Source of the DNA: Aphidius gifuensis
Lineage: Eukaryota > Arthropoda > Insecta > Hymenoptera > Braconidae
Direction: 5' to 3'
Length of the DNA: 64,000 nt
NCBI RefSeq assembly: GCF_014905175.1
Contig: NC_057789.1
Coordinates: 2,480,001 to 2,544,000 of the forward strand
Shown: positions 1-13,766 of the stretch, piece by piece
How the letters are laid out: each line of letters starts with the position of its first letter
Position numbering within the stretch: position 1 is the stretch's first letter
Made by a program: the position numbers and the translations under genes
Notes under the pieces: generated by a model
The model's input: the letters and a program-made list of their open reading frames with translations, nothing else
Told to the model about the DNA's origin: nothing
The model's database searches: none

Positions 1-3000
1 CTCATTTGTTGAATCAATTAAAAATACATATGTAAAATAAAAAAAAGAAGAAGAATGAAGTTGGTGATTAGTTGATAGATAAAAAAAAAAAAAAAAAAAT
101 CTATTCGGAGCAATATCTGAACTTCACCCTATCGATGATGATGGTGGTGGGCAGTGACGCGTTGCCGAGCAACGAGACAGCCAGACTGCCGTCTGCCAAT
201 TCGTTTCGAAATTCGAAGGTGTGGGTCTGTAATACAACAACCAAGGGATCGAGACTTGAGACGTTTCTTGTCTTTAAGGGTACAAGTTATTCTCTTTCTG
301 ATATTACCTCAAGAGAAAAAAAAAAAAAAAGACGAAAATTTCTTTTTAAAGATTAAACCAAAATAGAAAAAAAAAAATCTTGATGATTTCTAGTATTCTA
401 AACTGAAAAAAACGAAATAGTAAAAATAAAATTAAATATATAATATTTATTTAAATTTGTTGATGGGTTCTTTGTCTTATCAGTTGTACTGGTGCGGAGC
501 CATGTGGTCTTGACGACACGAAGATATAAAGAGGGAGGAAGATAGATAATTGAGAATGAAAAAATAAAAAAAAAATATATTAAATAAATGTGCGGGTTTT
601 ACTGGTGATGGGGCGTCGTAGGGCATCATCAGACAGTAAAAGAAAGATAATAATTTTTAGGACTTGTCTGGAAAGAAAAGAGCCGGAGCGAGGTCAGTTA
701 TCCACACCAGTATACCACACCCGTTCTCAAGACGTTAGATAATATTTTATCTAACTTTTTAAAAATAAGAAATTTTGAAAAAATAAATTAGTTTGTTAAT
801 TGCAATTTTTATTGATAAACAAATATCATTTGTTTTAATTTAATTAACTAATTTTTAAATATTTTATTGTCCACAAAATTAAACATTCATTTGGAGCAAG
901 AAAAAAAAAGATCTTACTGATGTTTTAATATGATTTTTTTTTTCTTTCAATGATTTTCTCTTTCATTCAAAGAGAAAAATAAATTTAATGACTTTTACGT
1001 TGTAAATTTTTATGCTCCAATCGTTTTAAACTCACCGGAACTAATAAACATGAACAAAAAAAAAAATTTATTATTAAAACATCATGCTGAAGCATTTACT
1101 GATAGATACAATTTTTTTTTTTTTCTTTTTATTATAAATCCTTGGCCTTGAACTATATTTTGAAATAATTATTTTAAAAAATTAAATAACTAATTAAGGA
1201 AACTGAAAAATTTATTCTGTTTTTGTTGATAAATTAATATCAAAAAAAAAAACATAATTGTTTTAACGAGATTATATTTTTTGAGTTGATATCAACTACT
1301 GTGTCATTGATAAAAAATTAAATAGTCATCCATCCGTTTGAAATTGCCAAAAATACTGAAACTCTCTTTAAATAATTCTAAAAATAACCCAACAAAAATA
1401 AGATAATCAATATTTAAAATAATAATAATTAAAAATATAAATTAAAAAAAAAAATATATATACTCTTGATCTGTTTTAACCAGTTGAAAATTAAAAGAAA
1501 TATATTTTTAGGATCAAAAATTACGTAAGCCAAAGTTTAGCTCCAAATTAATTTTACAAATTTACCACGTGTCTAAAAAATTAAAAAAAAATAAAAAAAT
1601 ATAAATAAATACAATGATAAATAATAAAACAATAAATAAAATTTATTATATTGTTTATTAATAAATATTAAAGGGTGCATTGATAGGATTGATTCGTCCC
1701 TGTAATCTGTACATAAAATACCCCGCCCTATACTGCGCCAATATAGCAGTCGCCATGGCGTAAAACATACATTACATCATGTAACATTATTTTTAAATAT
1801 ACACCACCTTGTACTGCAACACAATACGTTCAATAAAAGCTAAATTTTATATATACAAATTTAATTGTATCATCGCAATATATATATTTTTAAATTTAAA
1901 TTTTTCATTTACCCTTGACACACAATTAGAAAACATTTATCAAAACAGGGACAATTAGTAATACCAAATTATAAAAATAGAAAAAAATTAATAAACAGGT
2001 AAATAAAGACGACAAAATACGTACATGCAAAAGATGAAGTGAGATTTTAAATGAGGGATGAGGGTTATTCGGTCGCACTTGGAGTAATTTTTTAATTATT
2101 TTTTCCGTTTCAAGTTGGCTTGCTTGTTCATAGCACTCTTGTGGTATAAATACACAAGTGAAAATAAAAAAAAAAAAAAACGAGAAAAGCTCGACCTGGT
2201 GAAGGTGTAACCCCGGGTGAAAATTTCCCCGATGAATTCACAATTTATCTGTCTTTCTTATTCACATGAAATTGTTATCCTTTGCTTGTCTCTCTTATTT
2301 TATTCTATTTTTTTTTTATATACCAGCCTCTTGCCCCACTGTGTCTGGCTGTCTGGATCCTCCTTGTAAAATATATTTCTTATACCTTGAGCGAGATAAA
2401 TGCATAGATTTTTCAAGTTAATGTATATGTGACTACCAAAGCATCACCATCATCAGCATCATCATCATCTATAAATTTAATAATCAATTTTATAAAATTG
2501 TCAGACACAGTCTTATTATTTCTTTACTTAATTTCGATTACTAATATATAATTTGAAATTTTTAAATAATTTTTTATCATTAATATTTCTTAAAATGGCT
2601 TTTAAACATATTTTTATCATCTTGATACAAATCAAGCCACCTGGCTCATTTATTACTCTCTTTTACAATGTATTTTTAGAGACAGTTTATGTTTTAGTTA
2701 TTTTTTTTATGTTTTGCACCTCTCTGACAATTTATTTCAATATTATTTTATTTGATAATATATTTTAAATTTTATGGAGTATTTAAAAATAGCTATAAAT
2801 TAAATTTTCCTATTTTTTTTTTTTTCTTTCTATTAATTTTTATAATTTTAAATAATAATAATAGTGTGATTTATCATATTTAAATATTTTATTTTTTGGA
2901 GTAAGATGACAAAGTGTTTTTTCAAATAGAAAAAATAAAATTCTAAAAATAAATAAATAACAATGATAGTATAAAGAAATTATCATGATTTTTGTTTATT

Positions 3001-4100
3001 TATTTATTTGATTTTATGTTTACTAATATATAAAATTGATTGAAAAATGATAGAAGCTTAAAAAACATTTATAAAAATGAGTAAATAAATTTTTTGTATT
3101 TAATTTTATTTATTTTTTATAAAATAAACAAGATATATTATTGTTGTAAAAAGACACACAAAACACACAATAGAACAGATTGTGACAATTGCTACATTGA
3201 CTTGTCTTGGTGTATTAACAATGTCAAATAAAAATGATTGATGACAACAATATACAAGTACATTTAGTCATCAAATATATATCATATATTGTATATGTGT
3301 ATGTGTGTCTAATTGGTCTTAACAAAGGATAACGTCTTTCGTAGATTTTTGTAGATGAACATTCAACATTGACAACCGAGTCCGAGGGTAAAAGCTTTTC
3401 CAATCTTTACACTCAATCTTTCATTTTAGAAAATAAAAAAAAAATACATAATGCATTTAATCAATTTAAATAATAAATAAATAATAGAACAATTTTAAAT
3501 TAGATAATTAAAAAAATAACAGAAATAATATTACTTTGCATTGATTTTTATAATTTAAAGAAGATTTAAAATTCAAATTATAAAATAAACAAAATATTAA
3601 ATTAGTTAAATTTATAATGATCACATTAAAATAATATAATTTTATTATATAACAATTAAATTCAAAGTTATATATATGATTAATAAATAATATATAAAAA
3701 TAAATAATAAATCGAATATATTATTAATAAAATGTTTAAAAAACATACGAAATATATGACATATACTATACAGTGATATATAATAGCGACGTTCAATAAA
3801 TGTAAAATACAAAAATATACAAGAAATATATAATTTTATGCATATGATATTTTAACGTAGTTTCATAGGTAGAATCATCAATTTACAAATTAAATAAAAA
3901 TAGCATTTAAAATATTATTCGAAATATATTTTTTAAATTGATTTTATAACCTCAAAAATAACGAAATAAAATAAAATTTACATTGATTTTGAAAGTTAAT
4001 AATAATAATCCATTCAAATGTATATATTTTATTAACAATAACAATAAATTATAAATAGTTTATGTTAAAAAAAAAAAAATATTAATAATAATTTTAAAAG
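1..4100. other. AT-rich non-coding region with GC-richer islands
   Basis: I see no convincing exon here. The background is strongly AT-rich with long A and T runs. GC/CpG-richer islands stand out at about 130-340, 480-720, 1,680-1,760 and 2,050-2,420. Short open frames in them have no recognisable domain and are often bounded by homopolymer runs. The stretch may belong to an intron or 5' region of the miRNA primary transcript further right, but nothing in the sequence proves it. Confidence 0.6.
2138..2158 (+). promoter_or_regulatory. TATA-like box inside a short inverted repeat
   Basis: TATAAATA at 2,145-2,152 is flanked by CTTGTG (2,138-2,143) and CACAAG (2,153-2,158), a 6-bp inverted repeat. 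It lies in a GC-richer island, so it could be a core promoter. In DNA this AT-rich a TATA match is weak evidence, and no exon is tied to it. Confidence 0.15.
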
Positions 4101-4103
4101 CGC

Positions 4104-4430
4104 CACGTAGTGATAATAATGTGTACCAAAAACGCCGGCCGGTGCCTTGGATTTCGGATTTTCGGCGTGAATTACTCATAAAGTGGGGGGATTAAAAAAG
4201 AAAAAAAAAATCTCATATATGTATAATTGCGTATATGTATTGTATGGTTCGTCTATGTTCGTTGAAATTCGTCGGGTCGATGTGCGACGAAACGGCTAGT
4301 AAGTTACAACGACGGTTTTTATTTCTCCTCGGTTCGGCTGGTATCTTCAAACTGTCGATCTGCCAGTTCATCGCCGGCTTTTCGTCAAAGTGGACCTTGT
4401 CGTCTGTAATCATCCACTCGGTAATATCAA
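4104..4430 (+). promoter_or_regulatory. CpG-rich island, possible promoter or first exon
   Basis: This is one of the most CpG-rich stretches of the left end, with GCCGGCCGG near 4,135 and many CG dinucleotides to 4,430, set in DNA made almost only of A and T. A good splice donor, CTA|GTAAGTTA, occurs near 4,297 on the + strand. A promoter and non-coding first exon for the + strand miRNA transcript is one explanation. The open frames on both strands here have no recognisable domain. This is inference from composition. Confidence 0.25.
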
Positions 4431-7400
4431 AAAAAAAAAAAAAAAATTTAATTTATTTTTTTTCAACTCATACTTACTCAAACTACATATCATTTCGTAA
4501 TTAAATTATTTTTTTTTTCAAATTTTACTCCTCAATTTCGCGAGCAAACAAATTAATTTTTTTTTTTTTTTTCATTATAAATTTACATTTTGGAGTTACT
4601 GATAATTTTTTAACGGTTTTTTTTTTCAATTTTTTTTTTCCTCCATTTTTATATCTTAATAATCATTGATAAAGTGAACGACAATTTACGACAATAGCTA
4701 GATAAAAAAACACAGGTAATAATAAATTTAAAAAAAAAAAAAAATTGATTTAATAAATCTGAAAAAGCACGAGTGATTTGGTGACGTGTTATACGCCATT
4801 TTTTTTTTTTTTTTTTTTATTCCCTTCATCGTGTCTCGTGTCTTGATATTAACGTAAAATAATTACGATTAAATTTCCTCCCTTAAATTAACCTTACAAA
4901 ACAATTGAATTTTATAAAAAAAAAAAAAAAAAATTATTATTATTTAAATCACATGATCACGAAACACATTACTCATGAATTTTTTTTTTTTTTTACGACC
5001 GAATTATTTGCGAATCGTTATCTCAATAATTATCTGAATAAAAAAAAAACGCTCACCATGGTGAATCAGAGTTGAAGTATAATTTTAATAATTTTATTAT
5101 TTAAAATTGTGGTATGATTATTTTGTCAACTGATGATCTTCAACACAGGTAAGATTATTTTTTTAATTAATATGATTTTTCATTATCTCAAAGTACAAAA
5201 GTCCGTATGTTTTATATAAGTGTTAATTTTTAAAAAAGTCAAACTGGTTAAATTTATTTCGAAGCTGTATCATTCATTTTACTACAACCGGTTAGCCAAG
5301 CCAGACTTGCTTTGCTGTTAAATTAATTTATAGTCCATGAACAAAGTTGCTCAGGGGAAGAAACGTGAAAGATTAAAAAAAAAATATATAATAATGATAA
5401 TAAATAATGTCAGAATATCATGAAATTATTATTAAAAATTTACCGAATTTTTATTTTTCATTTTCAAGGTGACAAAGTTCAAATGAATTATTGTTTTTTT
5501 TTTATTTTTTAAATATTGATTTAGTTTGTTGTGTTAATTTAGTAATACTAATTAATTTGGCGAATTTTATTATTGAAGAATTAATTGATTAAAAATTTAT
5601 TTATTTATTTATTTAAAAAAACTATTAAGGCTCGGTGTAGAAATTGTATAATCCGGGTTTCTAGACGTGACTCAACATAAACTCCGTTTAATTTTTATTT
5701 GTGCTCTTTTTTTTTTTACTACACGTGCTTTGAAAGGTAACAAGATGCTTGTTTTATATGTAAAAGTGAACATATCTATTTGTATTAATAGATAAAAAAT
5801 TAAAGTTTAATATATTTAATATTGAATTCTCGACTGGCAAATTATATTTTTATATTAAAATTTTTCTCATCATACATGCTTGACTTTGTCTTGATAATGT
5901 ATTTAAATTTTTCATTTTTTTTTTTTTCTTTTATAATTGAAGAAACATTTGTATTTTACTTTGAAATTTTAAGACTTTTTATCAAGCCTTAAAATACCTT
6001 TTAAAATTTAATTTTTATCTTGATTTTTTACTCATGCTAATTGTTGCTTTTAATTTTTTTAAATTAAATATTTCTTTTAATTATTCTTAATTTGGAAAGA
6101 TATATATTTATTTTTTTATCAACTTGATCCATTATTTTATCAAGACCTAGAGCTTCCTCTTTGTCACTGCAGTTTTTTCTGCAATGCAATTTTTGTGCAT
6201 CAGTTTTGTGTGTCGGGCTACTTCACTGCAGATAAACAATCTTTAATAACAATTACACAATATTTTTCGAAAAATTTAAACAAATTATCATCAATAATTA
6301 TCAAATGCCACACCCCTAATTTTATTTTAAAATTAAAATAATTCTATTACTATTTTTAAATTTTTATCAAGCATATAATTTTGTTTTTTGTTTTGTTTTT
6401 TTAACAATAACTATTAGTGCAGTAATCGTATTTTAGTTTCATATATAAATATGTAAATTTTCAAGTTGTTTATTTTGTTGGATCGTTACTGATATGATTA
6501 TTATGTTAAATTATTTATTTCCGTTGTCAAAGAAAGTCTAAATAAAATAAAAAAAATAAAATATTTTATATGAAAATTCATTATTTACAAAATATCAAAG
6601 AAAATATTTACTCAATAATTTTTCATAAAATAAATTTTAATATTTAATAACAAACATTTAAAATTTAAAATCAAAATATTCTTGTTGAATTTTTAAAAAG
6701 CCATACCGAAGATAAAAAAAGAAAATTAAGTTATTGCGATTTTATTGATTGATAAAGAGTTATCGATCTGGAAAAAAAAAAAAATAAAAATAAAAAGGCG
6801 TGAAGATCAAATATAGATTTTATCGTATTTGCCACCCTCGTGTCACCCTGAATGGTACTCTATTGATGATCAGTGGTGTCACTTCCGGTCGGTCAACCAA
6901 TACATATATCATTTATATACATGTCTTGAGATATATATATTCTATATGATCATGATTAGATCAGCAAACTGTTGACACCATCAACATCATCTTGCATCAC
7001 ATCATCTAGATCTCATTTTACATTTAATACTTCAAATTTGACGAACAAGTTATCTCTCTTTCTCTCTGTTTAAATAAATTGTCAGCTATTATATTATCAT
7101 CATCATCATCATCAGGGATACATTATTCTTATTTATTTATTTTTTCTGCTGATTTTGAATGATGATGATGATGACTACGCTGATGACACACAAAGACATG
7201 AAAATTTTATATTTTTGATTTCATGTGTCTCAAGAATATTGCTGAGTGATGCAAAAATATAATAATAAAAAAAAAAAATAAAATACACCACTGTCTGGGT
7301 TTGTTACCAGGCCACTCCTTTTATTATTATTATATTGTACAAATTCGACCTCGAGACAGGTCGACTTTCGTCCGAACTTTTAAACGATTCGCCTCGATGC

Positions 7401-10400
7401 TTGCTTGTATCCGTTGATTTTACACACAACTTGTGTATTTCTATACTATAAATTTATCAGACAAGAAAAAGCCTAATGAATGATAATAATAACAAAATAT
7501 AATTTTTTTTTTTTTAATCATAAAATACTTGTTTTAATTAATAAAATAAATTAATTTTTTCAAAATTCATTATAATTTTTTCCTTAAGAATTAGACTACA
7601 AATGATATTTATTATCTGGAAAATATTCAAGTAAATTATTTCATGTGTTTAAGTTGTTTTTATAATTAGTGCAAAAAAAAGAAAAAATTTTTTTTTTATT
7701 GTTAATTTTTGTCATTATCATTATGGTATGTAGTTGTCGTTTTCGTAGCGCGCATTGCTCCCTAGTTTTATTTAATCACGCTTGCCTCCTGACCGTCCAC
7801 CACCATCATCATCATCACCACCACCATCATGATGATGATCATCGTCACCGGGTCTGTTGCTAGGCGCCCCCCCTCCTGCGGGCCCACGGTTAACTTGTGC
7901 CCCGCCTCTGTCTGACAACCCCTACTTAAAAACTTTTGCCAGCTTTTTACCACCCCGCTAAAAATCCCACTACTCTGCGCCAATTCTGGATATCTTTGCT
8001 GTTTCATCCGCCAACAAATACTCATCCAACTTTATATACACATAGTTGCAAATTATTTTGCGATATGTTGTGTGTTTAAATAGTGGGAGTTTAAAAAATT
8101 ATATATCCAATATTACTTGAGCATCTTCATTTCTCTTTCTTCGCTAAAATATTTATCTTTTTTCCCTAGGAAGACCTTGAGACATCCCTAGTTTTGCTTG
8201 GTGTTATTCTTGGAATTTTGCAAAAAACGTGTCATGATTACTTGTCTTGAATCTTTGTTATATATATTTTTTTTTTTCATTAGCTTTTGTAGACTGTCTA
8301 GAAGCTGTTCAAATAAAATCATCATCATCAATTTCTCAGAATATTTATTTATCTATTTACTCCAATTTTTTTTATCTAGACTTGTGTCGAAAAATTTTAT
8401 TGAAAAAAAAGAGCTTTTATTGAAATATTTAAACAACAAATTAAGAGTAATGTTGATTTTTTTTATGTACAATGAGTAATGACAATTTGACCGAGTATTG
8501 AACTTGTTTAATGTATGTCCTCATTTATTTCTACATACTTGATTCCATCGACCCAACTGCGACAAATTATTTCTTTTTCAACAATAATGACAAATTAATC
8601 AATTCAATATTACTCATAAAAAATTGTTAATTTTGATAAATTATTTTCATCAATTTGTCATCATCATAAATCAGTCTTTTTTATAAATTCAATTTGAATA
8701 AAAAATTCCCCATTGAATTTTTAATAATTTATATAAAAGCTTAAATCAATTTACTGTTTTTTTTTTTTTAATTTAATATATAAATAATGATTAATGAGTT
8801 TTGATTTACAATGAAAATTTATATTTAAATATTAGCTAAAAGGTGCGTGTATGTGTCGGTATGTCGTTTGTCTGGGGACATTGATGTGTCGTCTGACACG
8901 AATGGGATTATCTACTGTAAGAAAGACACCTCTCAAAAAGCTACATGGCTTTTATCGATTGCGAATAACATCAAGCCAAGTGATGCATGTGTGTACACAT
9001 AATGATGCTCTTTGCATGAATCCATGTACTTAATCAATTGAATGAATAAAAAGAAAAAAAAAATTGCTAAAGGACAAAAAGCATGATGAAGAAAAAGAAA
9101 AAAAATATATACTCGTCATCAAACTGGTACAGATGCTTTCTTTTCTCTCTGCTAGCTTGAGCCGGTTATTTTATATATATTTTTTTTTTTATTCTTTCAT
9201 CTGACGTCCTTGAAATTCGTGCGAGACTGCGAGAGAAATGAGAATTAAAAAGACTCCAAAAATGAATAAATTTTTCAAGTAGTATAACCAAAATTTGTGC
9301 TGACATTTTATTATAATTTAAATTAAAAATAATTAATAATTAATAGATAATTAATAGTTTTTTAATTTAAAATTAATTTTTTGTTCTTTTTTTTTTTTTT
9401 GCAACGCAGACATTCTTGAAATTTTTTAAAATATTTTTTTTAACGGTTAAAGAAGAGGATGTGTTATTGCGAACGTCATTGACTTGATAATTGTCAGTCG
9501 GTAATTCAAGAGAAAAGATAAGACATCCTTAAGCAATAAAAAATTAAAAAACTACTATTTAAAATATATCCAAGATTTTTTTTTTCAAACTACAAAGTTT
9601 TCCACTGAATATATATTTCTTTGTTAATGACAAACTAAAAATAAAATATAATCAAATAATCATAAAGAGTAATATTTATAATAAAAAATAAAAAATAATT
9701 TTTATGCCAACAATGTGAGTGTTAATGAGTACTCTCAACACGTACTGTATCCTTCGAATATATATGAACGTTATTCTTTATTATTCGCAACGTGGCCTTC
9801 ATACAATTTGCGAAATACCCAGCAGAATCACACACGCATATTCATGTTTTATTTTTTTTGTTCCCTCTTTATTTTTACTTGAAAAAAAAGCCCCATTTTG
9901 TTTTTTATTAGTTTCGTTTTTCTTTGTCGAGTTGATTTTTGTAAAAATATATTTTTTACTCAATTTTTTTTTTACATCGTTGTTTGTACGTGCGGCAAGA
10001 ACAACGTCAGCTGCATCAAAACTGCACTGCGGCAAACTAAATATAGCCAGATCAAGAAATAGAGGGTTGAAAAAAAATTATATATAAAAAGGGATCCAAC
10101 AGCCAATCCTTGATGCCACATTTGATCAATGTGTATTAATACTTAGTCTTTATTTTGAGGCTATTTTTGCAATATTTCTTTTCACATAATATCTTGACCT
10201 ATTGTTCAATATTTCCTTCAAATTTTATATTGAAAAAAAAAAATATATATTGCATGAATATTTCAAATGACTTGAAAAAATATTCCCCATGGTGATTCTG
10301 GGAATAGAAGAAGACTATCATCCGGTCGAGTCGTTATTTCATTATTTTTTTTTTCTTTATTTCTCGTTTTTTTTTTTATTTTTTTTGTTACACCCCAGTT

Positions 10401-13400
10401 GGATCCTTCTGAAAGCCAGTCATCAATGTGTCACGTTCGTTCTTCTGTACTTAAAGTTTTTTAAAATGCTCACTTTAAAAATTGTCTTTCTCTTTTTCAA
10501 TTTTTTTTTTTATCTTCTCACTCTCTTGGTATTATTATTTTACATTATTTTTTTTTTCTTTAAAGTACAAGTTGAAAGAAAGAGAGACCTTGTGTTTTTT
10601 TCCCCCTCGATTAATACTTCTTCGATTCATAAAAACCCTCTTTTTTCTCTGGGTACCATGTCTAGTGGATTCTATCAACTTCCTTTTACTTATATATTTT
10701 TAACCGTCGATTAACATTTATACATCTCAATAAAACCAACCGTTAACTCAATAAAATAACCGTTTTTTTTTTAATATTTAAATAAACTCACCCTCTAACA
10801 TGAACTAAAAAAAAAAATACTTGAAATGATTTTTTATTTGTCAAGAAATTTAATAGTAAACTTTGAATTTTTGTTTTTAAATAATTGAGACAATTTTTCT
10901 TATTCAATTTAGTCATATTTATTTTTGATAAGAATATTTATTTTAAATTCCGATAATTTTATGTCAAAATAATCTGCAATGATCAATAAACTCTGCGTCA
11001 TTGTAAAAATTTTTTTTTTTTTCAAATCTACAACGTTGATATTTAAAAAAAATTTAAAAATTCAATACACCTACGTATTTGCAAATATAAATAATAAACT
11101 TGTCTCACTAGTTTATTTTTTTTTTCACCCACTGTTTCTTTTCTAAATTCTTTTTTTTTTTTAGAAATAAAACCAGTCGTACAATATATTCAAAAATACA
11201 CTTGAATTATTTTAAATATACTGGCTCATGATTTAACGATGTCATATCAAGGTCATCAAATAATCACATGTCTTATTTTCAATTTAAACATTAAGACATT
11301 TTCATATTTAAAAAACTACCGATTATTCCAACGTTTTAATAGCAAATAAATTAAATAATAAACAACAAATAAATGTATGTTTTTAATATAAAATAATAAT
11401 AATTATAAAAAATAATTAGAGTTGAAATTTGAGGCGTCAACGGTTGTGTTTATAATCGCGGATAATTTGATATCCGTCTGAAATGCTCGTAAGTATTTAA
11501 TTTTTGTTGTAATATCCCCTCGGCAAGTTGTTCACCATCATAAAATACAAGTATCTTTTTGAATTGTTTGTGTTAAATATGATGTACAATAATTTTTTTA
11601 ACAAACATAATAATAAGTTAACTGATAGCCTCTGTTTCACATTGGAGTGGTCAGATATGGAGACATAAAACACCCACCTTAATACACACACCATTTGTGA
11701 AAGTTGATGAAACAACGAGACTTGTTGTAATACAAGGGATTTAAAAAAAAAATTAAAAACAAAGATACAATTATTATTTATTGCGGTGATAATAATATAA
11801 ATAGTCTAGACAATCATTTGGTTGTTCAATCATCAATTGCTTCGTCATCACAACCGACGATGATGACGACCACGACGACCACGACGACCACACATATCAT
11901 CCGTAGAAAATGATCCTTTTTTTTTTTTTCTGCTATTTTTTTGTAGACACGCATGTGTTGTCTTGAGTGGTCAGAATAAATATATGCATTTTGTAATCTT
12001 GTCTCTTTTCATGTCAAAGATACACAACAACTTACCAGTATTTTCAGCGAATTTTCTTTTGTCAATGTTTCTCTTTGTTTCCTTTTAAAATAATGTTTAT
12101 TTTTCTTTTTTTTTTTTTTTTATGCTGAGTTGTTTGTCTTTTTGAATACTAAATCATCAATTGATGGTTCAAAGTGTTTTTCTTTGATTTTTTTTTTTTT
12201 TTATACTGGTATTTTAAAAGTGAAAAATTTTGTTATTTTCTTTTGATGGTACTTTTTTTTTTCTGTGTGTAGGTGGAATTTTGTAGAAATAAAATTAAAA
12301 ATGATTCATAATTGAGTCATGTATTTAAGTATATAAAAAGTTAAAAAACAATTTATATTTTTTATTTTGTTTGTTGAAAATGAAGCTTTTCATTTGACAC
12401 ATGATTTTAAAAGATTTCCATGTCGAAACCTTGAACCTGAATATTGTCTAGTCACGGTCATCGTGTCATTAGCGGTTCAAAATAATTCCAAGGACTACCC
12501 GTCGGGATCCCACAGCTTCAAAGTCCCAAATTTTTTTTTTTTTTTTCAAATTTCGAATCTCTTGTTCACCGGAAATATTTCATTTTTTTTTTATTTTTTC
12601 ATCTCTTATTTCTTCTACCTGATTCCTCAAGTTTCCTACTGTTTCCCCCAACGACAGCATCCGTTTTCACAATGAAAATTTTTTCCTCCACATCTTTTCT
12701 CAACTTTTTTTTTCCTTTCTTTTTTTTTTTTTATTTTTTTATTCTGTGTCGGTGGCAGTGACTGGAGGGGATCAGAGCTTTCCAAACGCATTAGTAAGTT
12801 TTTTAGATTGAACTTCTTGAAGGCACGTTCATTGTCAGTTTCGCGTTGGCTCTCGTGACTTGAACATATCTCCAATACTTGACTTGCACAATACTTTAGT
12901 GTTATATCCAAACAATTAACTTGTATTAATTTAATAATTTACTTTTGTATTTCCGGTGTTCTTGGATCATATCATTATTACATTACAAGAAGTTCATTGT
13001 AAATGGATATTTAAGTTATATTACAACAAAAATATAACACTATTTAATTAAAAAAAAAGTGCCACATAGATATTTGATATTTAATCAAGCATCAGTTTTA
13101 ATTTTTAAGTGTAAAATTACATATATTTCATCATTGATTATTATAATAAAATATAACGTGGTCAAAAAAATTTTAATTATTTAACAAATCAATTGGTAAA
13201 TTGTGAATTTTTTCCCATTAATACGTGTATGATATTTTGGAGTCTTGAAGCCTTGATAATATATTACAATTCTCGATGGATAAAATTAAATATTTTGGCC
13301 TTCGATCATCATCATTGAACATAGTCTTTGAGATATCATCACAAGGTTCAACTTATTATTCATTTTTTTTTGCAACAAGTTTTTTACGTGTTTGATTATT
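4431..13400. other. AT-rich non-coding region with scattered islands
   Basis: No supported gene. GC-richer islands occur near 6,820-7,100, 7,290-7,450, 7,740-8,040 (with CAT/CAC repeats at about 7,798-7,850), 8,840-9,030, 9,110-9,250, 9,720-9,850, 10,290-10,460, 11,480-11,720, 11,830-12,010 (with ACG/CCA repeats) and 12,620-12,960. A short frame at 5,113-5,147 ends in a perfect donor (CACAG|GTAAG) but cannot be linked to anything. The islands may be regulatory elements or non-coding exons; the rest looks featureless. Confidence 0.5.
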
Positions 13401-13509
13401 ATTTAAATTGATTATTAATTTATTTATAAATTAAAGTGATATTTATGTTTTAATATAGGTAATTTGATGGTGCTTTTGAAGAATATATTTTTAATGTTTG
13501 TCAGCTACT

Positions 13510-13580
13510 TTTAACACGAGCTACTTGGGTACTTTTGACTGATGATTTAATAGGTCAGTATGAAGCGCGCTAAATAAGCA
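13510..13580 (+). ncRNA. mir-275: mir-275-like hairpin with altered mature arm
   Basis: This hairpin lies about 100 bp upstream of mir-305, where insects normally carry mir-275. The 5' arm (13,518-13,542) contains GCTACTT and GGGTAC, which would pair almost perfectly with canonical miR-275-3p as I remember it. The 3' arm (13,555-13,571) reads TCAGTATGAAGCGCGC. It shares TCAG, TGAAG and CGCGC with the canonical mature RNA, in the same order, but lacks about six intervening bases. The observed arms still fold, more weakly, around a loop at about 13,543-13,554. I infer a mir-275 locus that is either diverged or misassembled. Identity rests on position, 5' arm and remembered mature sequence. Confidence 0.55.
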
Positions 13581-13674
13581 TAAAATCATTGACAAGAATA
13601 CCTCAACAACTGTGTAAATTACCAAATCAAGATTAATATTAGTTATTAGAATGGAGGAAAATTAAATTCAAAGA

Positions 13675-13766
13675 GGCTGCATGTTGATTGTACTTCATCA
13701 GGTGCTCTGGTGGTTATGATACCCGGCACCTGTTGGAGCGCAATTCATATGATTGTGCCTTGCAGC
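13675..13766 (+). ncRNA. mir-305: microRNA mir-305 precursor hairpin
   Basis: The 5' arm at 13,687-13,710 begins ATTGTACTTCATCAGGTGCT and continues CTGG, which matches insect miR-305-5p as I know it. The 3' arm runs from CCGGCACCTGTTGGAGCG near 13,723 to 13,744, and pairs with the 5' arm over about 19 positions with two mismatches and two G-T pairs. The loop is about 13,711-13,721. The stem extends outward through GCATGTTG and TCATATG. Insect mir-305 is conserved, is expressed from a cluster with mir-275, and is linked to nutrient and Notch signalling in the fly gut. A second small hairpin (13,738-13,758) overlaps the 3' arm and is probably incidental. Confidence 0.92.

Noticed and set aside
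5113..5147. Short ATG exon MIILSTDDLQH with a perfect GTAAG donor
   Set aside because: Only 12 codons, and no exon with matching phase was found downstream.
12636..12911. 91-codon - strand frame in a GC-richer island
   Set aside because: The second half is a poly-Lys artefact of a T-run and the first half has no recognisable family or splice context.
13470..13555. Possible coding exon reading AFEEYIFNVCQLLLTRATWV and ending at a GTCAGT donor
   Set aside because: It coincides with the mir-275-like hairpin, the frame has a stop directly at the only plausible upstream acceptor, and the structure explains the sequence better.
13676..13766. Three-way junction RNA (GCTGCA with TGCAGC enclosing two hairpins), as in an H/ACA snoRNA
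   Set aside because: The enclosed sequence matches miR-305 and folds as a normal miRNA precursor, so the extra pairing is probably chance.
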